A stretch of DNA of 43,683 bases from an uncultured Dorea sp. Lineage in GTDB: Bacteria > Bacillota > Clostridia > Lachnospirales > Lachnospiraceae. Location of the stretch: positions 1-43,683 of the forward strand of contig CAMBRQ010000022.1 in the NCBI GenBank assembly GCA_945870325.1, written 5' to 3'. Under the pieces are notes generated by a model, which saw nothing but the letters and a program-made list of their open reading frames with translations, was not told the origin of the DNA and searched no databases. Shown in pieces: positions 1-8,719 of the stretch (positions within the stretch are counted from its first letter, which is position 1; every line of letters begins with the position of its first letter). A program made the position numbers and the translations under genes.

Positions 1-166
1 ACTTTTATGGAGGTACATGGATTTATGAAAAAAGGCTAATTTATTACGATTCCTAATTTCATCTATTATGTCCTCTTTCTAAAGTTACTTTTAATGATCA
101 ACCGACCTAGAATTTCTTCTCCTTGCCAGCCGACACTTCGAAACACACAACAGTGTATCACTTTTA

Positions 167-835
167 TTACTTCTTGTCACGGGTCTGCATCAAGATTACG
201 ATTCCCGCTGCAAAACTGATTACAGCCTCATCTTCATCCTCAGCAATCTGATTGCTGACACAAAGGCTGTCATATGGTGTCAATATATGATTCCGAAGCG
301 GATACTTCGCCCCTTTGATATTGAAGCCGAAGATCTCTTCCCCTAGCGGGAATACAGAAAAATACGGACCATACATCTCGTCCTTCCTAAGATGCGTCTC
401 TCCATCACCGATTAGGCAGATCATATTCTGCCGATCCACGATCTTCGCATCAACTCCCGCTTTGAACGGAATGGTAAGGCTCTGTACATTCGCCCAGAGA
501 TGGTCTAATCTTCCCCCTGTAGCCCCAAGGATGATCAGTTCGCTGCATCCAAGTGTCATAGCCAGTCTGATTGCAATCTCTGTATCAGAAGCATCTTTTA
601 CCGGATTATATTCACGAATCGGAACATTCGTCTCATTCTTATAATAATCCGCAATCTCTGCCTTCACACTGTCAAAATCTCCTACAATATAACTTGGCAT
701 GATCTGATGTCTATAAAGGAATTCCATTCCTTTATCCACACCAATCACATATTCCCCTTCCTGCTTCTCTAAGATAGAAAGGGTCAATTCTTCATCCAGT
801 TCTCCGCCACTTACAATTACAATTCGTTTACTCAT
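167..835 (-). CDS. thiN: Thiamine pyrophosphokinase
   Basis: Transfers pyrophosphate from ATP to thiamine to give thiamine diphosphate, in the cytoplasm. The 222-residue length is normal for the bacterial TPK family. Visible motifs are GDFDS (residues 52-56), DASDTE (81-86) and GATGGRLDH (104-112), the conserved acidic and glycine-rich motifs of the catalytic domain; a C-terminal beta-rich thiamine-binding part follows. The ATG at 835 overlaps the rpe stop codon by 8 nt, so translation is probably coupled. It is the last gene of the run that starts at 8411; rsgA-rpe-thiN is a common order in Firmicutes. I see no convincing terminator in the remaining 166 bases of the window. Family assignment is firm. 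Confidence 0.95.
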   Translation of the reverse strand: MSKRIVIVSGGELDEELTLSILEKQEGEYVIGVDKGMEFLYRHQIMPSYIVGDFDSVKAEIADYYKNETNVPIREYNPVKDASDTEIAIRLAMTLGCSELIILGATGGRLDHLWANVQSLTIPFKAGVDAKIVDRQNMICLIGDGETHLRKDEMYGPYFSVFPLGEEIFGFNIKGAKYPLRNHILTPYDSLCVSNQIAEDEDEAVISFAAGIVILMQTRDKK

Positions 836-1490
836 AATCCTTCAATATCTCCATAAACTCCTTTGTGTTCTTCCCTGGATCTCCGCCAAATACGGCAGAT
901 CCTGCTACAATCACATTCGCTCCTGCATCCAGCACTTCCCGGACATTCGTAAGATAGATTCCTCCATCTACCTGAATATCTACAGATAATTCTTTTTCCC
1001 CAATCATCGCACGAATCTTACGAATCTTATCCAGTGATTCCGGAATAAACTTCTGTCCGCCGAATCCAGGATGCACACTCATAACAAGTATCATGTCGAC
1101 ATCTTTCAGATAAGGCTCTACTGCCTCTGCCTCCGTCTCCGGGCAGATGGATAATCCCACCTTCAGCCCACACTCACGGATCTTATCAATGGTTGTCTTC
1201 ACATCTTCACATGCTTCCAGATGAATTGTCACCAGATCTGCTCCTGCTTTCTTAAATGCCTCGATATAACGAATCGGTTCCTGCACCATCAGATGTACAT
1301 CCATCACCTGATCTGTTACATCATGAATAGAAGCCAGCACGGGCATACCGAACGAGATACTCGGCACAAACATCCCGTCCATGACATCAAAATGCAAATA
1401 TCTGGCACCATTTTCCTCAGTCTTTTTCATCTCCTGGCCAAGCACCTTGAAGTCCGCCGCCAGAATGGATGGAGCTAATATATAGTCCAT
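828..1490 (-). CDS. rpe: Ribulose-phosphate 3-epimerase
   Basis: Interconverts ribulose 5-phosphate and xylulose 5-phosphate in the pentose phosphate pathway. It is a TIM-barrel protein with all the signatures: APSILAADF near the N-terminus, HFDVMDG, the VHPGFGGQKF phosphate loop and a late QVDGGI strand. The reading frame is open to a TTG at 1496, but the GGAGG ribosome site lies only 2 nt from that codon and 8 nt from the ATG at 1490, so I take the ATG, giving 220 residues. This leaves 2 nt between the rsgA stop and rpe, and the rpe stop overlaps thiN by 8 nt. Function is firm; start choice is an inference from spacing. Confidence 0.95.
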   Translation of the reverse strand: MDYILAPSILAADFKVLGQEMKKTEENGARYLHFDVMDGMFVPSISFGMPVLASIHDVTDQVMDVHLMVQEPIRYIEAFKKAGADLVTIHLEACEDVKTTIDKIRECGLKVGLSICPETEAEAVEPYLKDVDMILVMSVHPGFGGQKFIPESLDKIRKIRAMIGEKELSVDIQVDGGIYLTNVREVLDAGANVIVAGSAVFGGDPGKNTKEFMEILKDYE

Positions 1491-1492
1491 AC

Positions 1493-2371
1493 TCAATACC
1501 TCCTCTTATTCTTCAGTTCTTCATACATCTCTATATAATTCTGATAACGTATCGCATGTATCTTCCCTGCCTCCACGGCTTCTTTTATCGCACATCCCGG
1601 CTCATGAACATGGTCACATCCATTGAATCGGCATGTCCCTTCATACTCTGCAAACTCAGGAAAATAATACTTTAACTCTTCTTTGTCAAAATCATTCACA
1701 TATAATGAACTGAATCCCGGAGTATCCATAATATAAGAATTCTCATCAACCGGAAACAGTTCTGAATGTCTGGTTGTATGCCTGCCTCTCTCAATCTTCT
1801 GACTGATTGCACCAGTCTCCATATTCGCTTCAGGCTGCAATATATTGATAATGGAGGATTTGCCCACGCCAGAGGGTCCGGCAATGGCTGTCGTCTTGCC
1901 TCTTAGCACCTCTTTAACCTGATTCACATTCTTCCCCTCCAAAGCACTTGTAAATATCAGCGGATATCCACAGCCTCCATAAATCTGCTGTAACTCCGTC
2001 ACCTGAGGATCCGTCGCAATATCTTCTTTGTTGAAGCAAAGAATGACTGGAATCTCTTTCCTCTCCATCATCACAAGAAACCTGTCCAACAGATTAAAAT
2101 GCGGGTCAGGCTTTGCGATTGCAAACACAACCAATGCCTGATCAATATTCGCAACTGCCGGACGTATCAGTTCATTGCGTCTTGGAATAATATCAATAAT
2201 ATTGCCTGTCTTCTCCTCTTCATCCAGTACTTCTATCTCTACATTGTCACCTACCAACGGCTTAATCTTCTCTTTTCGGAATACACCTTTTGCTTTACAT
2301 TCATAAACACCGAATTCTACTACGTGTACGTAGTAGAATCCGGCAATCCCTTTTACTATCTTTCCTTGCAT
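1493..2371 (-). CDS. rsgA: Ribosome small-subunit-dependent GTPase A
   Basis: Late 30S ribosome assembly GTPase. Domain order is an N-terminal OB fold (about residues 1-65), a circularly permuted GTPase domain, and a C-terminal zinc motif. The permutation is visible in the motif order: NKED (G4, 114-117) precedes GPSGVGKSS (G1, 165-173) and DTPG (G3, 216-219). Zinc ligands are C247, C252, H254 and C260. The length of 292 residues is typical. It lies 51 nt after prkC. RsgA-type GTPases are reported targets of PASTA kinases in other Firmicutes (established elsewhere), which fits the neighbourhood. The ribosome site is weak (AAGG close to the ATG). Confidence 0.96.
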   Translation of the reverse strand: MQGKIVKGIAGFYYVHVVEFGVYECKAKGVFRKEKIKPLVGDNVEIEVLDEEEKTGNIIDIIPRRNELIRPAVANIDQALVVFAIAKPDPHFNLLDRFLVMMERKEIPVILCFNKEDIATDPQVTELQQIYGGCGYPLIFTSALEGKNVNQVKEVLRGKTTAIAGPSGVGKSSIINILQPEANMETGAISQKIERGRHTTRHSELFPVDENSYIMDTPGFSSLYVNDFDKEELKYYFPEFAEYEGTCRFNGCDHVHEPGCAIKEAVEAGKIHAIRYQNYIEMYEELKNKRRY

Positions 2372-2422
2372 ACCTTATCCCGTCTCACTCATCTGACACC
2401 CTGCCGCTTCAGCCTAATCGGC

Positions 2423-4528
2423 TTAGTCTAAAGGTTCATCCGTCTCTCCACCACCTTGAGCTGGTCTTGGTCCATTGCTGACCACATAAGTGATCGTTGT
2501 TCCCTTATCAACCTTACCCGATGCAGGACTTTGAGAGATAATCGCTCCCCTCGGAATTGTATCACTATAATCAGAGCCGCTTCTGCTGGTATACAATCCA
2601 TTTCCGGAAGCCCAACTTGTCAGATTACCTTCGGACTGTCCGACAAAACTTTGAATATCAATTCTCTCATCTGGCTTTGGTCCATTACTAATTACAAGAT
2701 TAATATTTGTACCCGCTGCTACTTTCTTGCCCCCATTTACACTCTGGGACACAACCTGACCTTTTGGTACACTATCATGGTAATCATACGTAGTTGTAAC
2801 CGAAAGTCCAGCGCTTGTAATCGCATTCTGTGCTGCTGCATCCTCCTGGCCAACTACATTCGGAACGGTCTTCTTTTCAGCACCTTTGCTGACTTTCATC
2901 ACAATCTCTGTATCTTCCGTCGCTTCCGTCTTCGCAGCCGGAGTCGTCTCGATAACATTGCCGCTCTCTACGGTATCACTATACGCAAACTCGGAGGTAA
3001 CTTTCTTAAATCCTGCATTCTCCAGTGCTTTTTGGGCATCACTTTCACTCATACCACTGACATCCGGTACCGGAATCTTATCACCTACCAGCCCAGAACT
3101 GATTACGACATGAATCGTCGTATTCTTTGCAACTTTCTCGCCTGCTTCTGTCTTCTGCTTCGAAACTAACCCTTCCGCGTATTTCTTAGATTCTTCACGT
3201 GTATCCACCTTGAAGCCCAGTCCCTTATCATTCAAAATCTTTTTCGCTTCTTCTTCGGTCTTACCTAATACATTTGGAACCTTTACCATCTCTTCTGTCT
3301 CTTCACTCATCTTAAGGCTCGGTCCGAATTTGAACACACCAGCAGCCTTTCCAATCGTAAATATCAGAATAAAGATAATGATTACCGCAACGACGATTGT
3401 CAGAATCTTCATAATCTTATTCATCCGAGGATTTACTTCATCAGAGTCCTTCCCTTTCTTTCCTCTTCTGGAGTCGTACTCGTCATCTTCCTCATCGTAA
3501 TCATCATCGTCATACTCGGTATCGTCATCATATCCGGCATCACCATAGTCATCGCCATCATAATCATCGTCATCATCGTCGTAGTCATCATATTCATCAT
3601 AATCTTCATCACCCGATTCATATGAATCTCTGATATCATCCAACTCATCATCTGTGATGATAACTGTATCTGCATTACGAAGCGGCGGTATCACAACGAA
3701 ATCGCCATTCGGATCAACCAGTGAACGCTTCAGATCTTTGATCAGATCATCCGTGCTCCTATATCTTCTCTCACTGTTCTTCTGTGTACATTTCAAAATA
3801 ATCTGCTCAAGACTGTACGGAATATCCGGCACCAGTTTTGACGGCGGCGTAATCTCTTCCTGAAGATGCTTGATTGCTACCGACACTGTAGAATCTCCGT
3901 CAAAAGGCACCTGACCTGTCACCATCTCGAAAAGTGTAATACCAATAGAATAGATATCACTTCTCTGATCACTGAATCCACCCCTTGCCTGCTCCGGGGA
4001 TGTATAATGGACAGATCCCATTGCATTCGAACTAACGGTATTCGAAGTTGTCGCCTTCGCAATACCGAAATCCGTTACTTTCACCTTACCATCTCTGGAT
4101 ATAATAATATTCTGCGGCTTAATGTCACGATGGATAATATTCGCCGCATGTGCAACCCCGATACCCGTACACATCTGGATCGCGATACTAATCACTTCTT
4201 TATGGGATAATCTCCCCTTCTTCTCTATATACTCCTTTAACGTAATCCCTTCGACTAATTCCATGACCATATAGTATAATCCGCGATCCTCGCCCACGTC
4301 ATATACATTAACTATATTCGGATGAATCAGTCCAGCCGCAGCCTGCGCTTCTGACCGGAACTTACGTACAAAATTCTCGTCTTCTTTATATTCTTTCTTC
4401 AAAACCTTAATTGCCACGTAACGATTCAGCATATGGTCTTTGCCCTTATAGACATCAGCCATCCCCCCTGCTCCAACCTTACTAAGCACCTCATAACGTT
4501 TCCCTAGAAAAATACCATCTTTTACCAT
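2423..4528 (-). CDS. prkC: PASTA-domain Ser/Thr protein kinase (PrkC/Stk1 type)
   Basis: Membrane-anchored Hanks-type kinase that senses muropeptides or lipid II through extracellular PASTA repeats and phosphorylates cytoplasmic targets. The kinase domain (about 10-275) has GAGGMADVY (19-27), catalytic Lys41, HRDIKPQN with Asp135, and DFGIAK. It is followed by an extremely Asp/Glu/Tyr-rich stretch of roughly 65 residues (about 292-358), a basic segment, one membrane helix (about 373-396) and four PASTA repeats (about 415-690), the fourth being the most diverged. The C-terminus is a short Gly/Glu tail. The start overlaps the prpC stop by 7 nt, the standard phosphatase-kinase coupling. The acidic linker is unusually long and corresponds to a GAT/GAC-rich low-complexity DNA stretch at about 3478-3650. 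Confidence 0.96.
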   Translation of the reverse strand: MVKDGIFLGKRYEVLSKVGAGGMADVYKGKDHMLNRYVAIKVLKKEYKEDENFVRKFRSEAQAAAGLIHPNIVNVYDVGEDRGLYYMVMELVEGITLKEYIEKKGRLSHKEVISIAIQMCTGIGVAHAANIIHRDIKPQNIIISRDGKVKVTDFGIAKATTSNTVSSNAMGSVHYTSPEQARGGFSDQRSDIYSIGITLFEMVTGQVPFDGDSTVSVAIKHLQEEITPPSKLVPDIPYSLEQIILKCTQKNSERRYRSTDDLIKDLKRSLVDPNGDFVVIPPLRNADTVIITDDELDDIRDSYESGDEDYDEYDDYDDDDDDYDGDDYGDAGYDDDTEYDDDDYDEEDDEYDSRRGKKGKDSDEVNPRMNKIMKILTIVVAVIIIFILIFTIGKAAGVFKFGPSLKMSEETEEMVKVPNVLGKTEEEAKKILNDKGLGFKVDTREESKKYAEGLVSKQKTEAGEKVAKNTTIHVVISSGLVGDKIPVPDVSGMSESDAQKALENAGFKKVTSEFAYSDTVESGNVIETTPAAKTEATEDTEIVMKVSKGAEKKTVPNVVGQEDAAAQNAITSAGLSVTTTYDYHDSVPKGQVVSQSVNGGKKVAAGTNINLVISNGPKPDERIDIQSFVGQSEGNLTSWASGNGLYTSRSGSDYSDTIPRGAIISQSPASGKVDKGTTITYVVSNGPRPAQGGGETDEPLD

Positions 4529-5265
4529 ATACTCACCTCATCTGCAAGTGGCTCTGCTATAACAACCCCTATGTTATCTCTCCCACCGTTACTATTCGCC
4601 TTCTCGATTAACATCTGCACTGCTTCTACGACATCCCGGGAACCTTTCACGATATCAAACATATCCTCATCTTCCACCATATTACTCAGACCATCGGTAC
4701 ACATCAGGATAATATCTCCCTTTTTCAACCGATACTCGTAGATATCTGCCTCTACATCCTCTTTTACCCCTATTGCCCGTGTGATAATATTCTTGTCCGG
4801 GTGGTTTCTTGCTTCTTCAGCCTTGATACCTCCAAGTCTTACCATCTCTTCTACCAAAGAATGGTCTTTGGATATCTGCCGGATCTTATCATTGATCAGG
4901 TAGAGCCTGCTGTCTCCCACATTGGCAAAATACAAAGTATTGCCAACAACCGTTGCTGCTACCAGTGTTGTTCCCATTCCTTCCAATTTAATATCCGTAG
5001 ATGCTACTTCAATCAGTTTATGATTCGCAATGCTGACTACATTACGCAGAATCTCTTCGGGCTTATCAAGCGGCGTATTCTTTAATTCCTCTTTCAATAC
5101 ACCCACCGTATATTTGGACGCAAAATCCCCTGCCTTGTGGCCACCCATTCCATCGGCAACCGCAAGAAGATTCGGAAATGGTCCGATCGGATTGTCCGTT
5201 ACATATACGTAGTCCTGGTTGACCTCGCGTTTTCTCCCTACATCAGTCATTGCATATATTTTCAT
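4522..5265 (-). CDS. prpC: PP2C-family Ser/Thr protein phosphatase
   Basis: Metal-dependent phosphatase that removes phosphates placed by the partner kinase PrkC. The 247-residue length fits the PrpC/Stp1 family. Metal-binding and catalytic motifs are NQD (Asp18), ADGMGGH (37-43), a later TDGLSN and the C-terminal GGRDNIG. There is no membrane segment, so it is cytoplasmic. The ATG at 5265 follows an AAAGGAG site. It lies 11 nt after rlmN and overlaps prkC by 7 nt, so kinase and phosphatase are made from one message. Assignment is firm. Confidence 0.96.
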   Translation of the reverse strand: MKIYAMTDVGRKREVNQDYVYVTDNPIGPFPNLLAVADGMGGHKAGDFASKYTVGVLKEELKNTPLDKPEEILRNVVSIANHKLIEVASTDIKLEGMGTTLVAATVVGNTLYFANVGDSRLYLINDKIRQISKDHSLVEEMVRLGGIKAEEARNHPDKNIITRAIGVKEDVEADIYEYRLKKGDIILMCTDGLSNMVEDEDMFDIVKGSRDVVEAVQMLIEKANSNGGRDNIGVVIAEPLADEVSIW

Positions 5266-5276
5266 CTGGTTCTCCT

Positions 5277-6314
5277 TTAATCCGCGGTCGCATGACGTCT
5301 TCTAAGTTGACCGCAGGCTCCATCTATATCTGAGCCTCTTTCCCTTCTTATAGTAACATTAATTCCGTTTTTTTCAAGTTTATTTTTGAATTCCAGTGCA
5401 TTTTTCCTGTCTGGCTTCTTATAATCCCTCTCTTTGATCGGATTCACCGGTATCAGATTCAGATGACAGTTCCGTTTTTTCAGGATGCCTGTCAACTCCT
5501 TTACATCCTCCGGCTGGTCATTCACCCCCGCCACCAGACTGTACTCAAAAGTGATTCTGCGTCCTGTTTTCCGGAAATAATAATCACAGGCTTCCAACAC
5601 TTCCTCTAATTCATACTTATTCGCGACAGGCATTAATTTCTTGCGCTTCTCCTGACTGGAGCCATGAAGTGATAATGCCAGTGTAATCTGAAGCCCTTCT
5701 TCTGCCAACCTTCGCATATTTGGTACGACGCCACAAGTGGATGCAGTGATATTGCGCTGGCTGATATTCAGTCCGTGTTCATCACTTAGCATATGGATGA
5801 ATTTTACGAAGTTATCATAATTATCCAGCGGCTCTCCGGTTCCCATAACTACCACATTGGATACCCGCTCTCCAGTCATCTTCTGGATCTGATAGATCTG
5901 CCTTAACATCTCAGACGGTGCAAGGCTTCTCTCCAGACCGCCAATCGTAGACGCGCAGAACCTGCATCCCATACGGCATCCCGCCTGTGATGAGATGCAC
6001 ACGGAATTCCCGTAATTGTATTTCATAAGCACACTCTCTATCATATTGCCATCTGCCAGTTCGAACAGGAACTTTTCCGTCGGATCTACCTGAGATATCT
6101 GATGGTCGATCATCTCCACTTTGGGAATCTCATATTCTTTTTCCAGCCTCTCCCTCAATGCTTTGGAGAGATTCGTCATCTCATCAAAACTGCCCGCCAG
6201 TTTCACATGCAGCCATTCATAGATCTGTTTGCTGCGAAATGTTTTCTCACCTATACTCTCTATCTCTGCTCTTAGTTCTTCATAATTATAAGAGCATATA
6301 TCCTTCTTGCTCAT
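5277..6314 (-). CDS. rlmN: 23S rRNA (A2503-C2)/tRNA (A37-C2) methyltransferase
   Basis: Radical-SAM enzyme that methylates C2 of A2503 in 23S rRNA and A37 of some tRNAs. The cluster-binding motif is C113-x3-C117-x2-C120, and the methyl-carrying cysteine near the C-terminus is C334 within a GACGQL motif. GTGEPLDN, the SAM-contact motif, is also present. The frame is open to an ATG at 6350, but no ribosome site precedes that codon, whereas GCGGAGG precedes the ATG at 6314, where the protein starts MSKKD; I use 6314 (345 residues, the usual size). It lies 60 nt downstream of rsmB, in the common clostridial rsmB-rlmN-prpC-prkC order. The absence of A2503-C8 (Cfr) features is assumed, not tested. 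Confidence 0.95.
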   Translation of the reverse strand: MSKKDICSYNYEELRAEIESIGEKTFRSKQIYEWLHVKLAGSFDEMTNLSKALRERLEKEYEIPKVEMIDHQISQVDPTEKFLFELADGNMIESVLMKYNYGNSVCISSQAGCRMGCRFCASTIGGLERSLAPSEMLRQIYQIQKMTGERVSNVVVMGTGEPLDNYDNFVKFIHMLSDEHGLNISQRNITASTCGVVPNMRRLAEEGLQITLALSLHGSSQEKRKKLMPVANKYELEEVLEACDYYFRKTGRRITFEYSLVAGVNDQPEDVKELTGILKKRNCHLNLIPVNPIKERDYKKPDRKNALEFKNKLEKNGINVTIRRERGSDIDGACGQLRRRHATAD

Positions 6315-6374
6315 GAATCCTCCGCAATCTTCTTCGCATTTATCTATCATAACATTTCTATCATAACACCCATA

Positions 6375-7688
6375 TCATTCTGCCTGAGGTCGCCGCTTAA
6401 ACATCGCAATATAAAATCCATCTCCAGGTTCCCGTCCCGGCAGCATCTGCTTCTGTTCAATCAGTTCAAACTGCGGATACTCTCCCAAGAACCACTTGGC
6501 ATTCTCTTCGTTCTCTCCCTGATGGATCGTGCAAGTGCTATAGAGAAGCCTGCCGCCCGGCTTAACATACGCCTGCACTGTGGACAATATCTGACGCTGA
6601 AGCATCACTAACTCTTTCTGCATCTTCTCCGTCATCTTATACTTAAGATCCGGCTTTTTCCCCAGTACTCCAAGACCGGAGCACGGGAGATCTGCAATCA
6701 CGATATCCGCTTTACCTCTGGACTTCTCATCCATCACAGTAGCATCCTGCCGTACCGCTTCTATATTCATAAGACCACTTCTTATAATATTCTCCAGGAT
6801 CAAGCCCACCTTATAGTCCGTCAGGTCCCTTGCCTCAACATATCCGGTTCCTTTCAGAGTCTCTGCTATATGAATCGCTTTACCTCCCGGCGCAGCGCAT
6901 ACATCGATAATATAATCCCCCTCTTTTGCAGCTGCCCACTCAGCAACCTGCATAGAACTGATATCCTGCACCTGGTAATAACCCTTCCGAAAGCTCATAA
7001 GTCCCGCCAGATAATCAAAACCTGACAAATACAATGCATAAGGGAGGTCCGGAACTTCCTCTACGGTAACTCCTTCATCCTCCAACATCTGCATTAATTC
7101 TTCTTTCCCAATCTTTTCCAAGTTGCACCGAACCGTAAGCAGTTTCTCTTTTAGGAATTCTTCTGCCATCGCACATACTGTAGCCTTGTCATACACTGCA
7201 AGCCACTGGTTCAGAATCCACTCCGGAATAGAATACCTAACAGAAAGGCTGTAGACAGACTGTTCTTCTGAAGGATATGTAACATCCGCAAGATTCCTGC
7301 TAATATTACGCAACACGCCATTAACGAACCCTTTTAGATTCGTAAATCCGCGCTTTGCGGCAAGTTTTACCGCCTCATTGCATATCGCAGAATCCGGTAC
7401 GCTATCCATATATTTTAACTGATATACCGCACTTCTTAGGATGGTGCGGATCACAGGTTTCATCTTATTCACTTTTACTTTGGAAAATTGATTGATGATA
7501 TAGTCAATCTCTATCATGCGTTCAAGCGTGCCATCTACCACTCTCGTGATAAACGCACGCTCTTTCTTATCCAGATATTGATATTGATCCAGAACATTCT
7601 TAAGTGCAATATGGCTGTACTCCCCATCTCTTGTAATCTGAAGCAGTATTTCCAGCACAAGTTCACGCCCGCTTATAGATGCTGCCAT
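6375..7688 (-). CDS. rsmB: 16S rRNA (C967-C5) methyltransferase
   Basis: S-adenosylmethionine-dependent methyltransferase acting on C967 of 16S rRNA. The N-terminal ~140 residues form the NusB-like RNA-binding domain, beginning with an SGRELVLEIL-type helix. The C-terminal Rossmann domain has DVCAAPGGKA (SAM binding), a DLPCSGLG motif and STCTIH, which carry the two catalytic cysteines. Length (437) is normal. It starts 15 nt after the Zn-peptidase gene with a GAGGGAG ribosome site, and is part of the same minus-strand run. Confidence 0.95.
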   Translation of the reverse strand: MAASISGRELVLEILLQITRDGEYSHIALKNVLDQYQYLDKKERAFITRVVDGTLERMIEIDYIINQFSKVKVNKMKPVIRTILRSAVYQLKYMDSVPDSAICNEAVKLAAKRGFTNLKGFVNGVLRNISRNLADVTYPSEEQSVYSLSVRYSIPEWILNQWLAVYDKATVCAMAEEFLKEKLLTVRCNLEKIGKEELMQMLEDEGVTVEEVPDLPYALYLSGFDYLAGLMSFRKGYYQVQDISSMQVAEWAAAKEGDYIIDVCAAPGGKAIHIAETLKGTGYVEARDLTDYKVGLILENIIRSGLMNIEAVRQDATVMDEKSRGKADIVIADLPCSGLGVLGKKPDLKYKMTEKMQKELVMLQRQILSTVQAYVKPGGRLLYSTCTIHQGENEENAKWFLGEYPQFELIEQKQMLPGREPGDGFYIAMFKRRPQAE

Positions 7689-7703
7689 AACTCTCTCCCT
7701 CTA

Positions 7704-8411
7704 CTATTCGTCGTTTCTGCGATACCCTGTCAGAATCAAAATACGAAGCAATTGCAGTATCGCTGACGCTGCACTTGCCACATAAGTAAGGGCGGCCGCT
7801 GTCAGAACCTTCTTCGTAGCATTCACTTCATCTTCATATAGCATGCCGCTGCTTCCCAGGATACGGATTGCACGGTTAGAAGCATTAAATTCAACAGGCA
7901 GGGTTACAATCTGGAACAGAACTGCCATCGAAAACGCCAAGATGCCCAGATTCAATAACATTACTGAAGACTGACCTCCAAAGAAGAGTCCGATTAATAT
8001 CAATGGCCACGCAATCGCACTGCCAAAATTAGCAACCGGAACCAATGCCCCTCTGATCTGAAGCGGTGCATAACCGGTAGCATGCTGCATTGCATGTCCG
8101 CACTCATGGGCTGCCACGCCCAATGCCGCAACAGATGTCGAATGATAGGTCGCATCGGATAATCTTAATACCTTCGATCTTGGATCATAATGATCCGTCA
8201 GATTACCGGATACGTGTTCTACTCTTACATCATAGATTCCTGCACGCCTTAATATCTGTTCTGCCGCTTCTCTCCCCGTGATGCCAGAATGATTGCGGAC
8301 ACGGGAATATCGGTTAAAAGTCGAATTCATCTTGGATGAGGCAAGCAAGCAGATCACTACGCCTATCAGAACCAGTATATATGTCGGATCAAAATACATT
8401 GGAAAAAACAT
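7704..8411 (-). CDS. Membrane zinc metallopeptidase, YugP family
   Basis: Putative membrane-bound neutral zinc peptidase of the YugP/DUF2226-like Zn_peptidase_2 family; the physiological substrate is unknown. The 235-residue protein has an N-terminal membrane helix (about 10-25), the zinc-binding HECGH motif (102-106), and two or three further hydrophobic segments. A perfect AGGAGG site precedes the ATG at 8411. It is the first gene of the run to thiN, and the genes behind it follow with short gaps; a promoter may lie inside the adjacent repeat (TTGCAG and TATTTT separated by 17 bp near 8452-8480), which is an inference. The family is often found beside rsmB in Lachnospiraceae. Confidence 0.9.
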   Translation of the reverse strand: MFFPMYFDPTYILVLIGVVICLLASSKMNSTFNRYSRVRNHSGITGREAAEQILRRAGIYDVRVEHVSGNLTDHYDPRSKVLRLSDATYHSTSVAALGVAAHECGHAMQHATGYAPLQIRGALVPVANFGSAIAWPLILIGLFFGGQSSVMLLNLGILAFSMAVLFQIVTLPVEFNASNRAIRILGSSGMLYEDEVNATKKVLTAAALTYVASAASAILQLLRILILTGYRRNDE

Positions 8412-8443
8412 ATGAGATGCCTCCTGTTTTAATAATTAGGGTT

Positions 8444-8623
8444 CCCTATGAAAATATTCACTGATAATTAATTCTGCAAGCTGCCTTAATTATCACTGCT
8501 TGTTTCTGCTGGGAACTCCGTCGTGCTGACCCCAGGAACTTTCAGTCCCTGGGGTCGCGGGCTTCGCCCTATGAAAATATTCACTTATAATTAAGGCTGC
8601 AAGCTGCCTTAATTATCACTGCC
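8444..8623. repeat. Two 57-bp direct repeats flanking GC-rich hairpins
   Basis: Copy 1 is 8444-8500 and copy 2 is 8567-8623; by eye 53 of 57 bases agree. Each begins CCCTATGAAAATATTCACT and contains an inverted repeat; in copy 2 the arms ATAATTAAGGC and GCCTTAATTAT are perfect. Between the copies sit a 9-bp GACCCCAGG/CCTGGGGTC hairpin (8528-8556) and a small GGGC-TTC-GCCC hairpin (8559-8569). Together with the fmt terminator this accounts for nearly all of the 308-bp gap between the Zn-peptidase gene and fmt. No ORF is plausible here. It looks like a dispersed palindromic element. Confidence 0.8.
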
Positions 8624-8662
8624 TATTTTCGCACGACTCATTGTCATACGGATATTATATAC

Positions 8663-8689
8663 GAAAAACAGGTGGAATACCTGTTTTTC
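8663..8689 (-). terminator. Rho-independent terminator after fmt
   Basis: Read on the minus strand, an 11-bp stem GAAAAACAGGT/ACCTGTTTTTC with a 5-nt loop ends in a T-rich run, 31 bp past the fmt stop. It closes the murE-priA-def-fmt operon and separates it from the next minus-strand run. Confidence 0.8.
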
Positions 8690-8719
8690 ATATAAATTTA
8701 ACAATTATTAATGAATTCC

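Noticed and set aside
3433..3675. Minus-strand 80-codon Met/Thr-rich frame
   Set aside because: Out-of-frame reading of the GAT/GAC repeat that encodes the acidic linker of PrkC.
8444..8623. CRISPR array
   Set aside because: Only two long imperfect repeats with a 66-bp hairpin-rich interval; no cas genes.
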